64,000 nucleotides of DNA from Metabacillus crassostreae. Lineage in GTDB: Bacteria > Bacillota > Bacilli > Bacillales > Bacillaceae. A program made the translations under genes and the position numbers. The stretch is from NCBI RefSeq assembly GCF_016908395.1, contig NZ_JAFBDU010000008.1, positions 62,001-126,000 on the forward strand. Reading direction: 5' to 3'. Under the pieces are notes generated by a model. It was not told the origin of the DNA, searched no databases, and worked only from the letters and a program-made list of their open reading frames with translations. Shown here piece after piece: positions 27,177 to 36,383 of the stretch (its first letter is position 1; each line of letters begins with the position of its first letter).

Positions 27177-28109
27177 TTAAAGGGTTTTTAATTGTTTTTC
27201 GATCCATGTGGAAATGTCATGATAAACTTCTGTCCGATTCAGTTCATTTAACATCTCATGACGACCTTCTTTATAAAATTTATGTTCAATATTATTGATT
27301 CCACTATTTTTATATTGCTTTATCACTTCTACTACACCTTTTGAATAATTACCTACTGGATCTTGATCACCACTAAAAATAAAGAATGGCAACTTCTTGT
27401 TTATTTTTCCTACTTCATCATTTTTATGGATACTTTCTAATCCTTCCATCAAATCATAAAAGAAGCTTGTTGTTGGAATAAATCCACAATATTTATCTTC
27501 TATATATTTCTGAACTTCTTGATGATCTCTTGTAAGCCAATCAGAGCTTGTTTTCATGTTTGGAATGTTTTTATTATAACGACCAAAAATCAGCTTATTC
27601 ATTAATTGACTTTCTGAAGTTTGACCAAGCTTGCGGATTTGTGATTTAGCAATTGTTTTTGCTATTTTCCCCATAAATCCAGGATTCCCACCAGTTCCTG
27701 ATAAAATCACAGCATCAACACCTGTTTGAAAGCGCTGTAAAAAGCGTCGAACTAAAAATGAACCCATACTGTGCCCCATAATGAAAATGGGTGTATTTGG
27801 GTATTGCTCCTTAATGCTATTATTTATTTCCTTCAAATCTTCTACAGCTCTTTCAAAGCCTCTCTCAGCTGCAAAAAAACCTAGCTGTCCACTTTTACTT
27901 CCTGTTTCACCATGTCCTCGATGATCATTGCCCACCACAATAATTCCCTGATCAACTAAGTATTGTGCAAATGCATCATAACGAGCAATGTGCTCACCCA
28001 TACCATGTGATAGTTGAAGAATTGTTTTTGGTGAGATACCCTCTTCTGACCATGTGCTAACAAATATCTCTTCACCATCTGACATCTTTAACCAACTAGT
28101 AGTTTTCAT
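27177..28109 (-). CDS. Alpha/beta hydrolase, monoacylglycerol lipase/lysophospholipase-like
   Basis: The 310-residue protein is a Hydrolase_4-type alpha/beta hydrolase. The oxyanion and early motifs LQLSHGMGEHIARYDAFAQ and GNDHRGHGETG are followed by the nucleophile elbow FIMGHSMGS (Ser near 117), an acid residue in FIFSGDQDPVG and His in KEGRHEMLNE. The pattern matches serum aryldialkyl-type monoglyceride lipases and lysophospholipases. It has no signal peptide, so it acts on cytosolic or membrane glycerolipids; its place beside glycerol-3-phosphate dehydrogenase would fit that, but a terminator separates them. The true substrate is not determined by sequence. Confidence 0.87.
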   Translation of the reverse strand: MKTTSWLKMSDGEEIFVSTWSEEGISPKTILQLSHGMGEHIARYDAFAQYLVDQGIIVVGNDHRGHGETGSKSGQLGFFAAERGFERAVEDLKEINNSIKEQYPNTPIFIMGHSMGSFLVRRFLQRFQTGVDAVILSGTGGNPGFMGKIAKTIAKSQIRKLGQTSESQLMNKLIFGRYNKNIPNMKTSSDWLTRDHQEVQKYIEDKYCGFIPTTSFFYDLMEGLESIHKNDEVGKINKKLPFFIFSGDQDPVGNYSKGVVEVIKQYKNSGINNIEHKFYKEGRHEMLNELNRTEVYHDISTWIEKQLKTL

Positions 28110-28294
28110 TTAACTTCTCCTTTTTAAGGCTCTTTTTTGAAAGATTGTTCCTATTAAACATATTAACTGTGAGGAAACAGTGTTTAAAGAGCAGACATTG
28201 TACTTTTCTCAAAAGAAAGGATGCCACAAGACTATATATATTGCTGTCATCAAGTATCTAAAAGCAACAAAGCTTACGACCAGCCTTTTTTAAA

Positions 28295-28325
28295 AAAGGA
28301 GCTAGACTTATCGTCTAACTCCTTT
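28295..28325 (-). terminator. Intrinsic terminator downstream of glpD
   Basis: The stem AAAGGAGTTAGAC/GTCTAGCTCCTTT with a 5-base loop is followed on the minus strand by a T-run. Confidence 0.75.
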
Positions 28326-28457
28326 AAATTTATCTAGCAATAACATTATTGAAAGTAATGCAGCGAAATGGAACAGTTTTGTACTAATAACTCTATTTAG
28401 AAGCAATTAATCAAATAACTTTTTTAAAAAAACCTTTTAAAAATAGAGATGAATATC

Positions 28458-30122
28458 CTAAGCTTCCAAATCAAAAGGAGTTACTGCATCTTTTAACTCT
28501 TTCTCTAATTGTACTTTATATTCCTCTGTTTGTTCAGCTGTCCATGATAATTTATTTTCCATAAAGCTTATAACCTCATCCTTCCATTGGTTAACCCAAT
28601 CGATATGGAAAAATAGTGCACCTGTGCGTCTAATAAAGAAATCAACTGGTTTTGTTACCATTTCATGTTCAATTGAGTACATAAGCTTTGCATAAACGTC
28701 TCTTGATAAAGTGACAGAAAGCTCATCATATTGTTTTCCATATTGAAATAATGTATCAACGTTCGATCCATACATTTGTGCTAAATGCTGACCTTCTTCT
28801 TTCGTAAAGCCATATTGAACAGCTTCTTGTTGCTTCTTTGAAACAAATACTGCAAAACCTTTTGATCCACCAACATCTCCTCCTGAGATCGGATAAGATT
28901 TTGTTTTTGATTGTTTATATGAAACAGAAGGATTTTTTTCAGTAATTCGTTTAGAGGCAAGATCAACAACACTTTCAGCCATTTTGCGATAGCCTGTTAA
29001 TTTCCCCCCAGCAATTGTGATTAATCCACTGTCACCTTCCCAAATTTCATCTTTTCTAGATATTTCAGAAGGATCTTTTCCTTCTTCATAAATTAACGGA
29101 CGAACCCCAGCCCAGCTTGATTCAACATCCTTTTCTGTGACATTTACATCTGGGAACATGTAGCGAATTGCTTTTAAAATATAATCTCGATCTTCAGCTA
29201 GCATTTTTGGGTTTGCAATATCTGTATCAAAGAATGTATCTGTTGTTCCTACATAAGCTTTTCCCTCTCTAGGTACAGCAAAGACCATTCTTCCATCTGG
29301 TGTATCAAAATAAATGGCTTGTTGAAGTGGAAACACAGATTGATCAATAACCAAATGTACACCCTTTGTTAGGCGTAGCATTTTATTGTTTCGTGAATAA
29401 TCTTGATTCCGTACTTGATCAACCCAAGGACCTGCAGCATTAATAACAATGTCAGCTGAAATATTATATTCATTTTGTGAAATTAAATCTTTTACCTTGG
29501 AGCCTACAACTTTTTTATTATCGTAAATTAATTCTTCTGCTTTAGTGTAGCTAATGCTATTTGCTCCATTTGCCACTGCCGCTTTCATAACCTCTATAGT
29601 TAATCTAGCGTCATCTGTTCTGTATTCTACATAATATCCACCACCAGCAAGACCTTGCTTCTTAACTAATGGCTCTTTCTTTAACGTTTCTTCTACTGAA
29701 AGCATTTTTCTGCGTTCTGACTTTTTTACACCTGCTAAAAAATCATATACTCTTAGACCAATAGATGTTGAAAATTTACCGAATGTACCACCTTTATGCA
29801 TAGGAAGCAGCATCCATTCAGGTGTTGTTACATGTGGTCCATTTTCATAAACGATTTCTCGCTCTTTCCCAACCTCTGCAACCATTGCTACTTGAAATTG
29901 CTTTAAGTAGCGTAATCCACCATGAACTAGCTTTGTTGATCGACTTGATGTTCCAGCAGCAAAATCCTGCATGTCAACAACAGCAACCTTCATTCCACGT
30001 AAAGCAGCGTCTAATGCTATACCAGCACCTGTTATTCCTCCACCAATTACTAATAAATCATATTTTGTTTCACTCATTGTTTTTAATTGCTCTGTTCTAT
30101 TCATACTAGAGAAATTCCCCAT
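28458..30122 (-). CDS. glpD: Aerobic glycerol-3-phosphate dehydrogenase
   Basis: This full-length 554-residue FAD enzyme oxidises sn-glycerol-3-phosphate to dihydroxyacetone phosphate and passes electrons to menaquinone at the membrane. The FAD-binding fold is [21 protein letters not shown] (about residues 24-44), and [30 protein letters not shown] and [16 protein letters not shown] are diagnostic. The C-terminal DAO_C domain runs from about 400. A large terminator-like hairpin in its leader and the nearby glpP gene indicate control by GlpP-mediated antitermination, with glycerol-3-phosphate as signal, as in B. subtilis. Confidence 0.97.
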   Translation of the reverse strand: MGNFSSMNRTEQLKTMSETKYDLLVIGGGITGAGIALDAALRGMKVAVVDMQDFAAGTSSRSTKLVHGGLRYLKQFQVAMVAEVGKEREIVYENGPHVTTPEWMLLPMHKGGTFGKFSTSIGLRVYDFLAGVKKSERRKMLSVEETLKKEPLVKKQGLAGGGYYVEYRTDDARLTIEVMKAAVANGANSISYTKAEELIYDNKKVVGSKVKDLISQNEYNISADIVINAAGPWVDQVRNQDYSRNNKMLRLTKGVHLVIDQSVFPLQQAIYFDTPDGRMVFAVPREGKAYVGTTDTFFDTDIANPKMLAEDRDYILKAIRYMFPDVNVTEKDVESSWAGVRPLIYEEGKDPSEISRKDEIWEGDSGLITIAGGKLTGYRKMAESVVDLASKRITEKNPSVSYKQSKTKSYPISGGDVGGSKGFAVFVSKKQQEAVQYGFTKEEGQHLAQMYGSNVDTLFQYGKQYDELSVTLSRDVYAKLMYSIEHEMVTKPVDFFIRRTGALFFHIDWVNQWKDEVISFMENKLSWTAEQTEEYKVQLEKELKDAVTPFDLEA

Positions 30123-30199
30123 GTGATAACCTCCAAATATAATGTAAAATCCGATTTTTCATGTCCATATACCCATATCTATAAAATGGTACAAAAAAA

Positions 30200-30247
30200 G
30201 AGACCAAAACTAGCATTATAACAATTGTTATAATGTAGAATGGTCTC
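30200..30247 (-). promoter_or_regulatory. glpD leader terminator, probable GlpP antitermination target
   Basis: On the minus strand GAGACCATTCTACATTATAAC pairs in part with its complement ending in TTTTGGTCTC, and seven T residues follow, about 75 bases before the glpD start. B. subtilis glpD has the same kind of leader hairpin, which GlpP bypasses when glycerol-3-phosphate is present. Confidence 0.8.
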
Positions 30248-30333
30248 TCCATGTCTCCTACCGCTTTTATTAACTTAACTTTATTATAACACTCATTACG
30301 CCAATTTCAATGATTAAATAATTAGGATGTATT

Positions 30334-30646
30334 CTATAGTAACTAATTCGTTCCATTTCGCTTCAGACAATTGCTTTCCGCGGGGAGGAAGTCAAGCCTC
30401 CTCGGCTACGCCGAGGCCACTGAAAAAGTCCAACTTTTTAAAAACGAAAATTCACAAAAGAAAAACGAGCCCTCAGATTCGTTTCTAAGCCGCGTTTTTT
30501 ATATGGGGAGACATTTTTGACCCCGTAAAAAATGCACTTTTTCGAAAATCAACACTTTTTCAGTGGCTTCGCTACGCCTGTGGGGTCTTGACCTTTCCTC
30601 TACACCCGCAGGAGTCAATTGTCTGCCGCTCCATTCCACTATAGTG
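30334..30646. repeat. GC-rich structured repeat, copy D, interrupted by a MITE
   Basis: The left half runs to CCTCCTCGGCTACGCC and the right half resumes at CGCCTGTGGGGTC and ends CCCGCAGGAGTCAATTG, matching the conserved blocks of copies A-C. A 150-bp palindromic element (30417-30566) splits it. The whole sits between glpP and glpD. Confidence 0.75.
30417..30566. mobile_element. 150-bp MITE-like element nested in a repeat
   Basis: The element has perfect 13-bp terminal inverted repeats (CCACTGAAAAAGT and ACTTTTTCAGTGG) and no ORF. It lies exactly inside repeat copy D, whose two halves flank it. The terminal sequence is reminiscent of IS1182-type ends found in Bacillus, an assignment from memory only. 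A clean target duplication is not obvious; a short GGC flanks both sides. Confidence 0.75.
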
Positions 30647-30781
30647 TATTTAAAAACCAACTTCTTTAGCTATCAAATAAGTTAAAACGAAATAAGGTTT
30701 TTTGCTCCTTGTTGAATAAATATGATATTAATTGTAATAAATCCCCTCAAAGAAGCAATTCTAATTTATCCCACAAAACCA

Positions 30782-31324
30782 TTATTTAAAATGATCCCAT
30801 AATTCTTTATTTGAAGTTGTAATTCCGTCTGCACCTGCTTCAAGGGCAGCTTCAACTTCAGCAACAGATCTGATAAGACCTCCAGCAAGGATTTTGGTTT
30901 TTGTACGTTTCTTTACTTCTTCTATCATCCATGGCATCGCACCAGGAAGGACTTCAATATAATCAGGCTTTGTTTTGTCAACAAGGCGGTAGCTTCTTTC
31001 AAGAGCGTGTGAATCAATTAAAAACATTCGTTGAATTGCTACAACACCCTTTTGTTTAGCCTTCATAATAACCGTTGATTTTGTTGAGATTAACCCATAA
31101 GGCTTATACTCCTGACAAACATACTCGGTTGCATAGTCATCATTTTTTAATCCATGTATTAAATCCACATGATAAATAATTTTCTTTTGGTGCTGTTCTG
31201 CCAATTTATGAATGCTGTTTAATTGTGAGATATGAGTTTCCAAAAAGACACCAGTTTCATACTCACTTTCTAAAAATCTTTCATATTGCTTCATTGAGGA
31301 AAATGCTGGTACTATTTTTTGCAT
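30782..31324 (-). CDS. glpP: Glycerol-3-phosphate-responsive antiterminator
   Basis: The 180-residue protein matches the GlpP family: IYHVDLIHGLKNDDYATEYVCQ, GLISTKSTVIMKAKQKG, PDYIEVLPGAMPWMIEEVK and ILAGGLIRS followed by a C-terminal ADGITTSNKELW. GlpP is a TIM-barrel RNA-binding protein that binds glycerol-3-phosphate and lets RNA polymerase read through leader terminators of glp genes. In B. subtilis it heads glpP-glpF-glpK-glpD. Here glpF and glpK are missing from the interval to glpD and repeat DNA lies there instead. The target hairpin before glpD is still present. Confidence 0.93.
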   Translation of the reverse strand: MQKIVPAFSSMKQYERFLESEYETGVFLETHISQLNSIHKLAEQHQKKIIYHVDLIHGLKNDDYATEYVCQEYKPYGLISTKSTVIMKAKQKGVVAIQRMFLIDSHALERSYRLVDKTKPDYIEVLPGAMPWMIEEVKKRTKTKILAGGLIRSVAEVEAALEAGADGITTSNKELWDHFK

Positions 31325-31382
31325 AAAAACTCCGATCTTTTCTAAATTGTCATATATGAACTAAAACTAGCTATTAACATCA

Positions 31383-32777
31383 CTATTTCATTAGTTTCCT
31401 TAACGTTGCCAGCCCATTTTTCGCATTAGGGTACCTGAAGCTAAAGTCAAAAAGAGTTGTTTGCTTTAAGATACTTTTCATGTGAGAAAATGTTTGAAAG
31501 CTTGATTCCCCATGATAATCTCCTATTCCACTTTCTCCTACTCCTCCAAATGGTAAATAAGGTGTGGCAATATGCATTAACGTGTCATTTATACAACCGC
31601 CACCAAATGAAATTGTTTCAGTTACTTGCTTTTCAATATGGTCATTTTTAGTAAATAGATATAATGCAAGCGGTTTTGGTCGATCAGTGACAAAATCGAT
31701 TACTTCCTGAATATCCTCATATTCAATAATCGGAAGAATTGGACCAAAAATTTCTTCTGTCATTAATGCTGATGACATCTCTTTAGGAACAATTAATGTA
31801 GGCTCAATTTTATGAAGTTTTTCGTCAACATTTCCCCCATGAAGAACTTCACCATGAGATAGATAGCTCTTAATTCGATTAAAATGACGTTCATTTACGA
31901 TTTTTGCGAACTGTTCATTTTCTAGTGGGTTTTCTCCATAAAATTCATGAATAACTTTCTTACATTCACTAACAAATGTATCCTTCACCTTTTTATGAAC
32001 AAATAAATAATCTGGCGCAATACAGGTTTGACCAGCATTAATAAATTTACCAAATGCGACACGCTTTACAGCTAGCTCCAAATTAGCTGATTCATCTATA
32101 ATACAAGGACTTTTACCACCAAGCTCTAACGTTATAGGAATCAACCTTTTCGCAGCAGCCTCCATTACTACTTTGCCCACAGAAACACTTCCTGTAAAGA
32201 AAATGTAATCAAAGCGCTGGTCTAGTAAATGAGTTGTTGTTTCAACGCCACCTTCTAGCACAGCTATATATGCTGGATCAAATACCTCATTAATAATAGA
32301 TGATATTAAATTTGATGTATTTGGCGTTAACTCGGAAGGCTTAAGAATGGCCGTGTTTCCTGCTGCAATTGCTCCAATTAACGGTGCAATCTGTAGTTGA
32401 AATGGATAATTCCATGGAGCAATAATAAGTGTCACACCATATGGCTCAGCAATTGTGTAGCCCTTTGAGCCAATATGTGTTTTAGCTGTTTTTACTTTTT
32501 TAGGCTTCATCCATTTATCAATATGTTTGATCGTAAAACGTATTTCTTCTAATAGAAAACCTATTTCGGTTACATACGCTTCTGTTTCTGATTTATTTAG
32601 ATCAAGCTTTAAAGCTTGAGATATATTAGCTTCATGTTTCCTAATTTGCTTCTCAAGTGTTTGTAGCATGTTCACTCGAAATTCTTTTGACCTAGTTTTT
32701 CCTGCTTTAAAGTATTGCTTCTGCAGCTTTACATGCTTTTCAACTGAATCGTGCGAATGCTCCTTTATTTCGATCAT
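31383..32777 (-). CDS. Aldehyde dehydrogenase, class 3 (YwdH-like)
   Basis: The 464-residue NAD(P)-dependent aldehyde dehydrogenase is shorter than the usual 490-500 residues, as is typical of class 3 enzymes. The cofactor region contains IIAPWNYPFQLQIAPLIGA and FTGSVSVGKVV, the general base lies in LELGGKSPCI, and the nucleophile is in FGKFINAGQTCIAPDY. The C-terminus carries a basic stretch after a hydrophobic turn (TTLFDFSFRYPNAKNG). Class 3 enzymes oxidise medium- or long-chain fatty aldehydes or coniferaldehyde-like substrates. The gene lies 58 bases upstream of glpP and could share its transcript; the substrate is inferred only. Confidence 0.92.
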   Translation of the reverse strand: MIEIKEHSHDSVEKHVKLQKQYFKAGKTRSKEFRVNMLQTLEKQIRKHEANISQALKLDLNKSETEAYVTEIGFLLEEIRFTIKHIDKWMKPKKVKTAKTHIGSKGYTIAEPYGVTLIIAPWNYPFQLQIAPLIGAIAAGNTAILKPSELTPNTSNLISSIINEVFDPAYIAVLEGGVETTTHLLDQRFDYIFFTGSVSVGKVVMEAAAKRLIPITLELGGKSPCIIDESANLELAVKRVAFGKFINAGQTCIAPDYLFVHKKVKDTFVSECKKVIHEFYGENPLENEQFAKIVNERHFNRIKSYLSHGEVLHGGNVDEKLHKIEPTLIVPKEMSSALMTEEIFGPILPIIEYEDIQEVIDFVTDRPKPLALYLFTKNDHIEKQVTETISFGGGCINDTLMHIATPYLPFGGVGESGIGDYHGESSFQTFSHMKSILKQTTLFDFSFRYPNAKNGLATLRKLMK

Positions 32778-32996
32778 GGAGTATTCCCTCCTAGCTTAAT
32801 GTAATCTAAAAAATGGCATCTAATTATAAATTTGTTCTTCATATCGTAAGGCCGTTTTCGTAAACTGTGTTGTTGTTAGAATCATGATGGAAACAATCGA
32901 TCTTTTCTTCTACAAATCTCACCATTTATGCGATAACACATTGGTCGCAACAGATAATGATGTCTATTAGCTACACTCTTTCAGAAATAGCCTATA

Positions 32997-33302
32997 TTAA
33001 AGACACTTTTCCTCAACAATAGAAACTAGCTTTTTAAACTGATCAATAGAGGCTTCTAAAGAAAGAGAATAAAATCGTTGTGTACCTTTTTGTTCTATTG
33101 TGACTAAATTGGCTTGTCGTAATAGTTTTAAATGATGAGAAATCGCTGGTCGAGATAATGTAGAATGATCTGTAATCTCATTAACAGTTAAGCTTTTTTT
33201 CTCTGCAAGAAGCAAAATAATATCTTGACGATACATATCTCCTAACACTTGAAAAAGTGGTATACAAGCTCTGAAGGTATCAACCGGTTTCTCTGTTATC
33301 AA
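32997..33302 (-). CDS. ArsR-family winged-helix regulator
   Basis: The 101-residue protein is a small winged helix-turn-helix with DITLL-type helix 2, VNEITDHSTLSRPAISHHLKLLRQ as the recognition helices, and a beta wing ending in GTQRFYSLS. Metal-binding Cys pairs of classical ArsR/SmtB sensors are absent; single Cys residues lie at position 13 and near the C-terminus, so metal sensing is not supported. The start is a TTG with AAGGAG nine bases upstream. Its target is unknown; the aldehyde dehydrogenase gene lies 219 bases downstream in the same direction. Confidence 0.87.
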   Translation of the reverse strand: MITEKPVDTFRACIPLFQVLGDMYRQDIILLLAEKKSLTVNEITDHSTLSRPAISHHLKLLRQANLVTIEQKGTQRFYSLSLEASIDQFKKLVSIVEEKCL

Positions 33303-33452
33303 AACGTTTAGCTCCTTATTTCCATATGTTTAAAATGTTAAACATAATATATATTTTTTAACAACGTCATGTCAAATAACGAGGGGTTCCTTAGGATGCT
33401 CGCAACAAGCCTGTTAGAATTTTACCCGATAATACTTTCTTATAAAACAAAA

Positions 33453-33484
33453 AAGCTAAGAATCACAAATATGATCTTAGCTTA
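33453..33484 (-). terminator. Intrinsic terminator of uppP
   Basis: The stem AAGCTAAGATCAT/ATGATTCTTAGCTT style inverted repeat is followed by TTTTTTGTTTT on the minus strand, a few bases past the uppP stop. Confidence 0.75.
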
Positions 33485-33489
33485 CATTC

Positions 33490-34332
33490 TTAAAAATAAA
33501 CGATCCAGATAACAACAACTAAAACAATACGATAAATGGCAAATGGAACTAATTTAATCTTATTAATAAGCTTTAGGAAAAAGCGAATGGAAATTAACGC
33601 AAAAACAAATGCACTAATAAATCCTGTTATAAAAAATGGCATCGCCTCAAGTGAAAAGTACTGCCAGTTTTTTAGTAATGATAATGCACTTGCACCAGCC
33701 ATAATAGGAACAGCCATAATGAAAGTAAAGTCTGCTGCTGCTCTGTGACTCATTCCTAATAAAACTCCACCTGAAATTGTTGATCCTGAACGAGAAAATC
33801 CTGGCCATAAAGATAGACATTGAATAAGCCCTACAGAAAGTGCCTGTTTATAAGTTATTTGATCAACTGAAACGATTTTAGGCTCTTTTGGCCCAAAGAT
33901 GTCAGCTATAATCATTAAGATAGCTCCGACAACTAATCCTATTAAAACCGTTTCTATTGAAAATAAATGCTCATCTATATAATCCTCAAAAAGCACACCT
34001 AGAACACCAGCAGGAATTAACCCGACAATAACCTGTGAAAGTCGCAAATGTTTTTCACTAGATTGCTGTGTGTTGCTTGTTTTCTTACTTAATCTTCCTA
34101 AGCCAAGCAGCTGGATAAATCGATCTTTAAATATGACAACAACTGCTAAAATTGATCCTAACTGTATAACAATTTTAAATGTATTCGCAACATATTTTGT
34201 TAAAAATTCTTCAGATTGCAGCCACATATCATCAACAATAATCATATGACCCGTTGATGAAACGGGGGCGAACTCTGTTAATCCTTCAACCAAGCCAAGA
34301 ATCAACGCTTTTAACAGTGTAAGAATATCCAT
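33490..34332 (-). CDS. uppP: Undecaprenyl-diphosphate phosphatase
   Basis: The 280-residue polytopic membrane enzyme (BacA/UppP family) dephosphorylates C55-PP, recycling the lipid carrier for peptidoglycan and teichoic acid synthesis and giving bacitracin tolerance. Catalytic motifs are EGLTEFAPVSSTGH near the N-terminus and LWPGFSRSGSTISGG near residue 170. I prefer the ATG giving MDILTLLKALILG, which has GGAG nine bases upstream; an ATG five codons earlier would overlap its own binding site. The motif reads FAPVSST where most members have FLPISSS, a mild deviation. Expression is likely independent, with a terminator downstream. Confidence 0.95.
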   Translation of the reverse strand: MDILTLLKALILGLVEGLTEFAPVSSTGHMIIVDDMWLQSEEFLTKYVANTFKIVIQLGSILAVVVIFKDRFIQLLGLGRLSKKTSNTQQSSEKHLRLSQVIVGLIPAGVLGVLFEDYIDEHLFSIETVLIGLVVGAILMIIADIFGPKEPKIVSVDQITYKQALSVGLIQCLSLWPGFSRSGSTISGGVLLGMSHRAAADFTFIMAVPIMAGASALSLLKNWQYFSLEAMPFFITGFISAFVFALISIRFFLKLINKIKLVPFAIYRIVLVVVIWIVYF

Positions 34333-34570
34333 GTTCTTTTTCTCCATTCACCTATTAAATGAAAATCCGTTAACTTATTTTCCTACTTAGCTTTCTTCTT
34401 AGAGAAAGACTAAAACAATAGCTATCATGCAACAAACTTTAGTATAACGGCAAACTCTCAGAAGTGGAAATCTTTTTTCTAAATGAAACGGTTTCATTTT
34501 TTTACATGTTTATCTTATTACTAGTTGGGAAGAATAAAAGTAAACAGTGTGGAAACTAAAGGGAGATTAA

Positions 34571-34939
34571 ATGATGATAAAGAAAATTGCATTATTATGT
34601 ATTCTGACACTTATTTTGTTACTTTTACTAGCTAGTTATTCTACTAATGAATCTATTATAAATATTAGCAAAAAGGTTAGTAGTGTTAGTGCTGATGAAA
34701 CCATTACTACTAATGAGAAGGATTATGTAAAAGTAGAAATCTATACAATAACAGAAATAGTCGATAATACTGTCCAAGGCATAAGTGAGGATCAAACAAT
34801 TATTTCCTTTGATCCCGCAAACTTACACACTTCCTATAAAGATGAACTTGTTGTCGGTATGAAAATCAATGCTTATTTTATTGAGGGTCCTGGTGGTCTG
34901 ATGATTGAGAAAATAGAACCCTATGTTGAGCGTAAATAA
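34571..34939 (+). CDS. Hypothetical secreted or membrane-anchored small protein
   Basis: The 122-residue protein begins with a hydrophobic signal or anchor (KIALLCILTLILLLLLASY). The rest is a small beta-rich domain with YVKVEIYTITEIVDNTVQGIS, followed by strands ending VGMKINAYFIEGPGGLMIEKIEP. The pattern suggests an OB-fold-like barrel, as in several DUF families of Bacillus secreted proteins, but I do not recognise the family. The ATG follows AAAGGGAG. It is divergent from uppP and convergent with a GNAT gene. Confidence 0.7.
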   Translation: MMIKKIALLCILTLILLLLLASYSTNESIINISKKVSSVSADETITTNEKDYVKVEIYTITEIVDNTVQGISEDQTIISFDPANLHTSYKDELVVGMKINAYFIEGPGGLMIEKIEPYVERK

Positions 34940-35008
34940 ATAGATATAACGTAACTTAAAAAGTCCTGCTAAATTAGTGTACACAGAAACCTACATTATA
35001 ATGTTATT

Positions 35009-35542
35009 TCATAGGTATTTCCCGCTTTCCCATTCCTCCCTTAAAATCCCCATTCTTATTGAGTCATAATACACTCCATTATAATAACGGCATTTCCTCA
35101 TTCGACCTTCTAATTGCATACCGAGCTTTTGTGCAAGCTTCATCATTCGCTCATTACCTGACCAAGTTGTAATGCCAACTCTTGGTATATCTAATGTCTG
35201 GAATAAATGCTCAACCCAAAGAGAAAGTGCTTTCGTTCCATATCCACCGCTCCAATATGCAGGATCATAAATAACAATCCCAGCTTCGAGCCACTTCGTT
35301 TTTTCATATTCCCAATAATAGCCGACATATCCGATAACCTTTCCATCAACTTCAATTAGTCTGCTTTTTTCTAAATCTTCTTTATGAAATTGTTGAGCAT
35401 ATTCATCATAAGAAAGCTGATTCAATGAAAAATAGGGTGCATCCCATTTTTTCCATTCAGGATTGTCAGTTCCATAAATATAGTTCCATAATATGAATGT
35501 ATCTTCTTCTGTCTTTTTTCTTAATTTCAAAATTTGAGACAT
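35009..35542 (-). CDS. GNAT acetyltransferase, RimJ/RimL type
   Basis: I place the start at the ATG giving MSQILKLRKKTEEDTFILW, eight bases after GGAGAGG; the frame is open to a GTG seven codons upstream. The 177-residue protein has the RimJ/RimL-type GNAT layout: a substrate region with WKKWDAPYFSLNQL, the core strand WLEAGIVIYDPAYWSGGYGTKAL carrying the acetyl-CoA loop, then VGITTWSGNERMMKLAQKLGMQLEGRMRK. Such enzymes acetylate protein N-termini or small amines. The acceptor is not deducible. Confidence 0.88.
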   Translation of the reverse strand: MSQILKLRKKTEEDTFILWNYIYGTDNPEWKKWDAPYFSLNQLSYDEYAQQFHKEDLEKSRLIEVDGKVIGYVGYYWEYEKTKWLEAGIVIYDPAYWSGGYGTKALSLWVEHLFQTLDIPRVGITTWSGNERMMKLAQKLGMQLEGRMRKCRYYNGVYYDSIRMGILREEWESGKYL

Positions 35543-35787
35543 TTTCTCAACCTCTCCTATCACTTTATTTCTCCATAATATTCTTACTTCTTTTATGTAA
35601 AATACTATATAAAAATCGTTACTTTCATATTTTATATTTTATTCTGAAATATAATTTACTAGATTTTCTTTTTACAAACTATGAAGTTTTTTATCATATA
35701 AATTCTATTTTTGTCGAATAGCTTCCCTTTTAACTATTAATTTGGTTTAATAATTTTATCAAAATCTGACTAATAGAGGTGGTTGTA

Positions 35788-36021
35788 TTGATTGAGGAAC
35801 GGTTTTATTTGTTAATAGAGGATAATAGAATAAAAAAGAGGAAAAAGAAAGAGCTGCTTAAAATTGGGAGAAAGATTATGGAAGCAAGCTCAAAAATGAT
35901 CAATTCTGCTGCAAGTACTGGCATGACTAGTAAAGAAACTATTGAATTAAGCTGTCAAGTTGATCAGTTAATTAACCAGTTTCACCAAAAGCGAAACATG
36001 TATATTTATATTAAAGAATAA
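35788..36021 (+). CDS. Spo0E-like aspartyl-phosphate phosphatase
   Basis: The 77-residue protein consists of two predicted helices. The second carries SKETIELSCQVDQLINQF, which fits the Spo0E-family signature (Ser-x-x-Leu/Val-Asp around SQxLD). Family members strip phosphate from Spo0A-P and delay sporulation. I choose a TTG start at 35788 because AGAGGTGG lies five bases before it; a GTG three codons earlier lies within that binding site. The N-terminal helix is unusually basic (IKKRKKKELLKIGRK). It is monocistronic. Assignment is by motif and size. Confidence 0.75.
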   Translation: MIEERFYLLIEDNRIKKRKKKELLKIGRKIMEASSKMINSAASTGMTSKETIELSCQVDQLINQFHQKRNMYIYIKE

Positions 36022-36309
36022 CCTACTTACGATCTATGAAGGAACCCCACTTTTCTATTAAACAAGATAATTCAGGCATATTTATGTTAACATATTAGTG
36101 AAAAGAGAGATTCCTTCAACATTCTAAACTGATAATTAAGACTACTAGTAAAAACATCATAAGTACACTTCATCTTGTTGTTCATACATATGTATACAAT
36201 CCCTTCACCAATTGATTCTTCTCAAACTACTGGCTATTATAATTTCCTAGTATTTAAAAGAATAATGATATAACAAGTTCTTAAAGCTGCATTTCTGCTG
36301 TAAAGAAAA
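36022..36309. other. Intergenic, nothing recognised
   Basis: This AT-rich spacer lies between two convergent transcription units, and I see no ORF with a binding site, RNA gene or repeat in it. Confidence 0.4.
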
Positions 36310-36334
36310 AGCAAACCAACTAATTTGGTTTGCT
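36310..36334 (-). terminator. Intrinsic terminator of the chemoreceptor/partner-switch operon
   Basis: The stem AGCAAACCAA/TTGGTTTGCT with a 5-base loop is followed by TTTTTCTTTAC on the minus strand, 50 bases past the CheX stop. Confidence 0.8.
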
Positions 36335-36383
36335 CCTTTTAAAAGACATTGATTTTTTACAATGCTTGTTTATTTCATATAAA

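Noticed and set aside
32997-33302. Metal-sensing ArsR/SmtB repressor
   Set aside because: The helix-turn-helix fits the family, but the Cys and His residues of known metal sites are absent, so metal sensing is not claimed.
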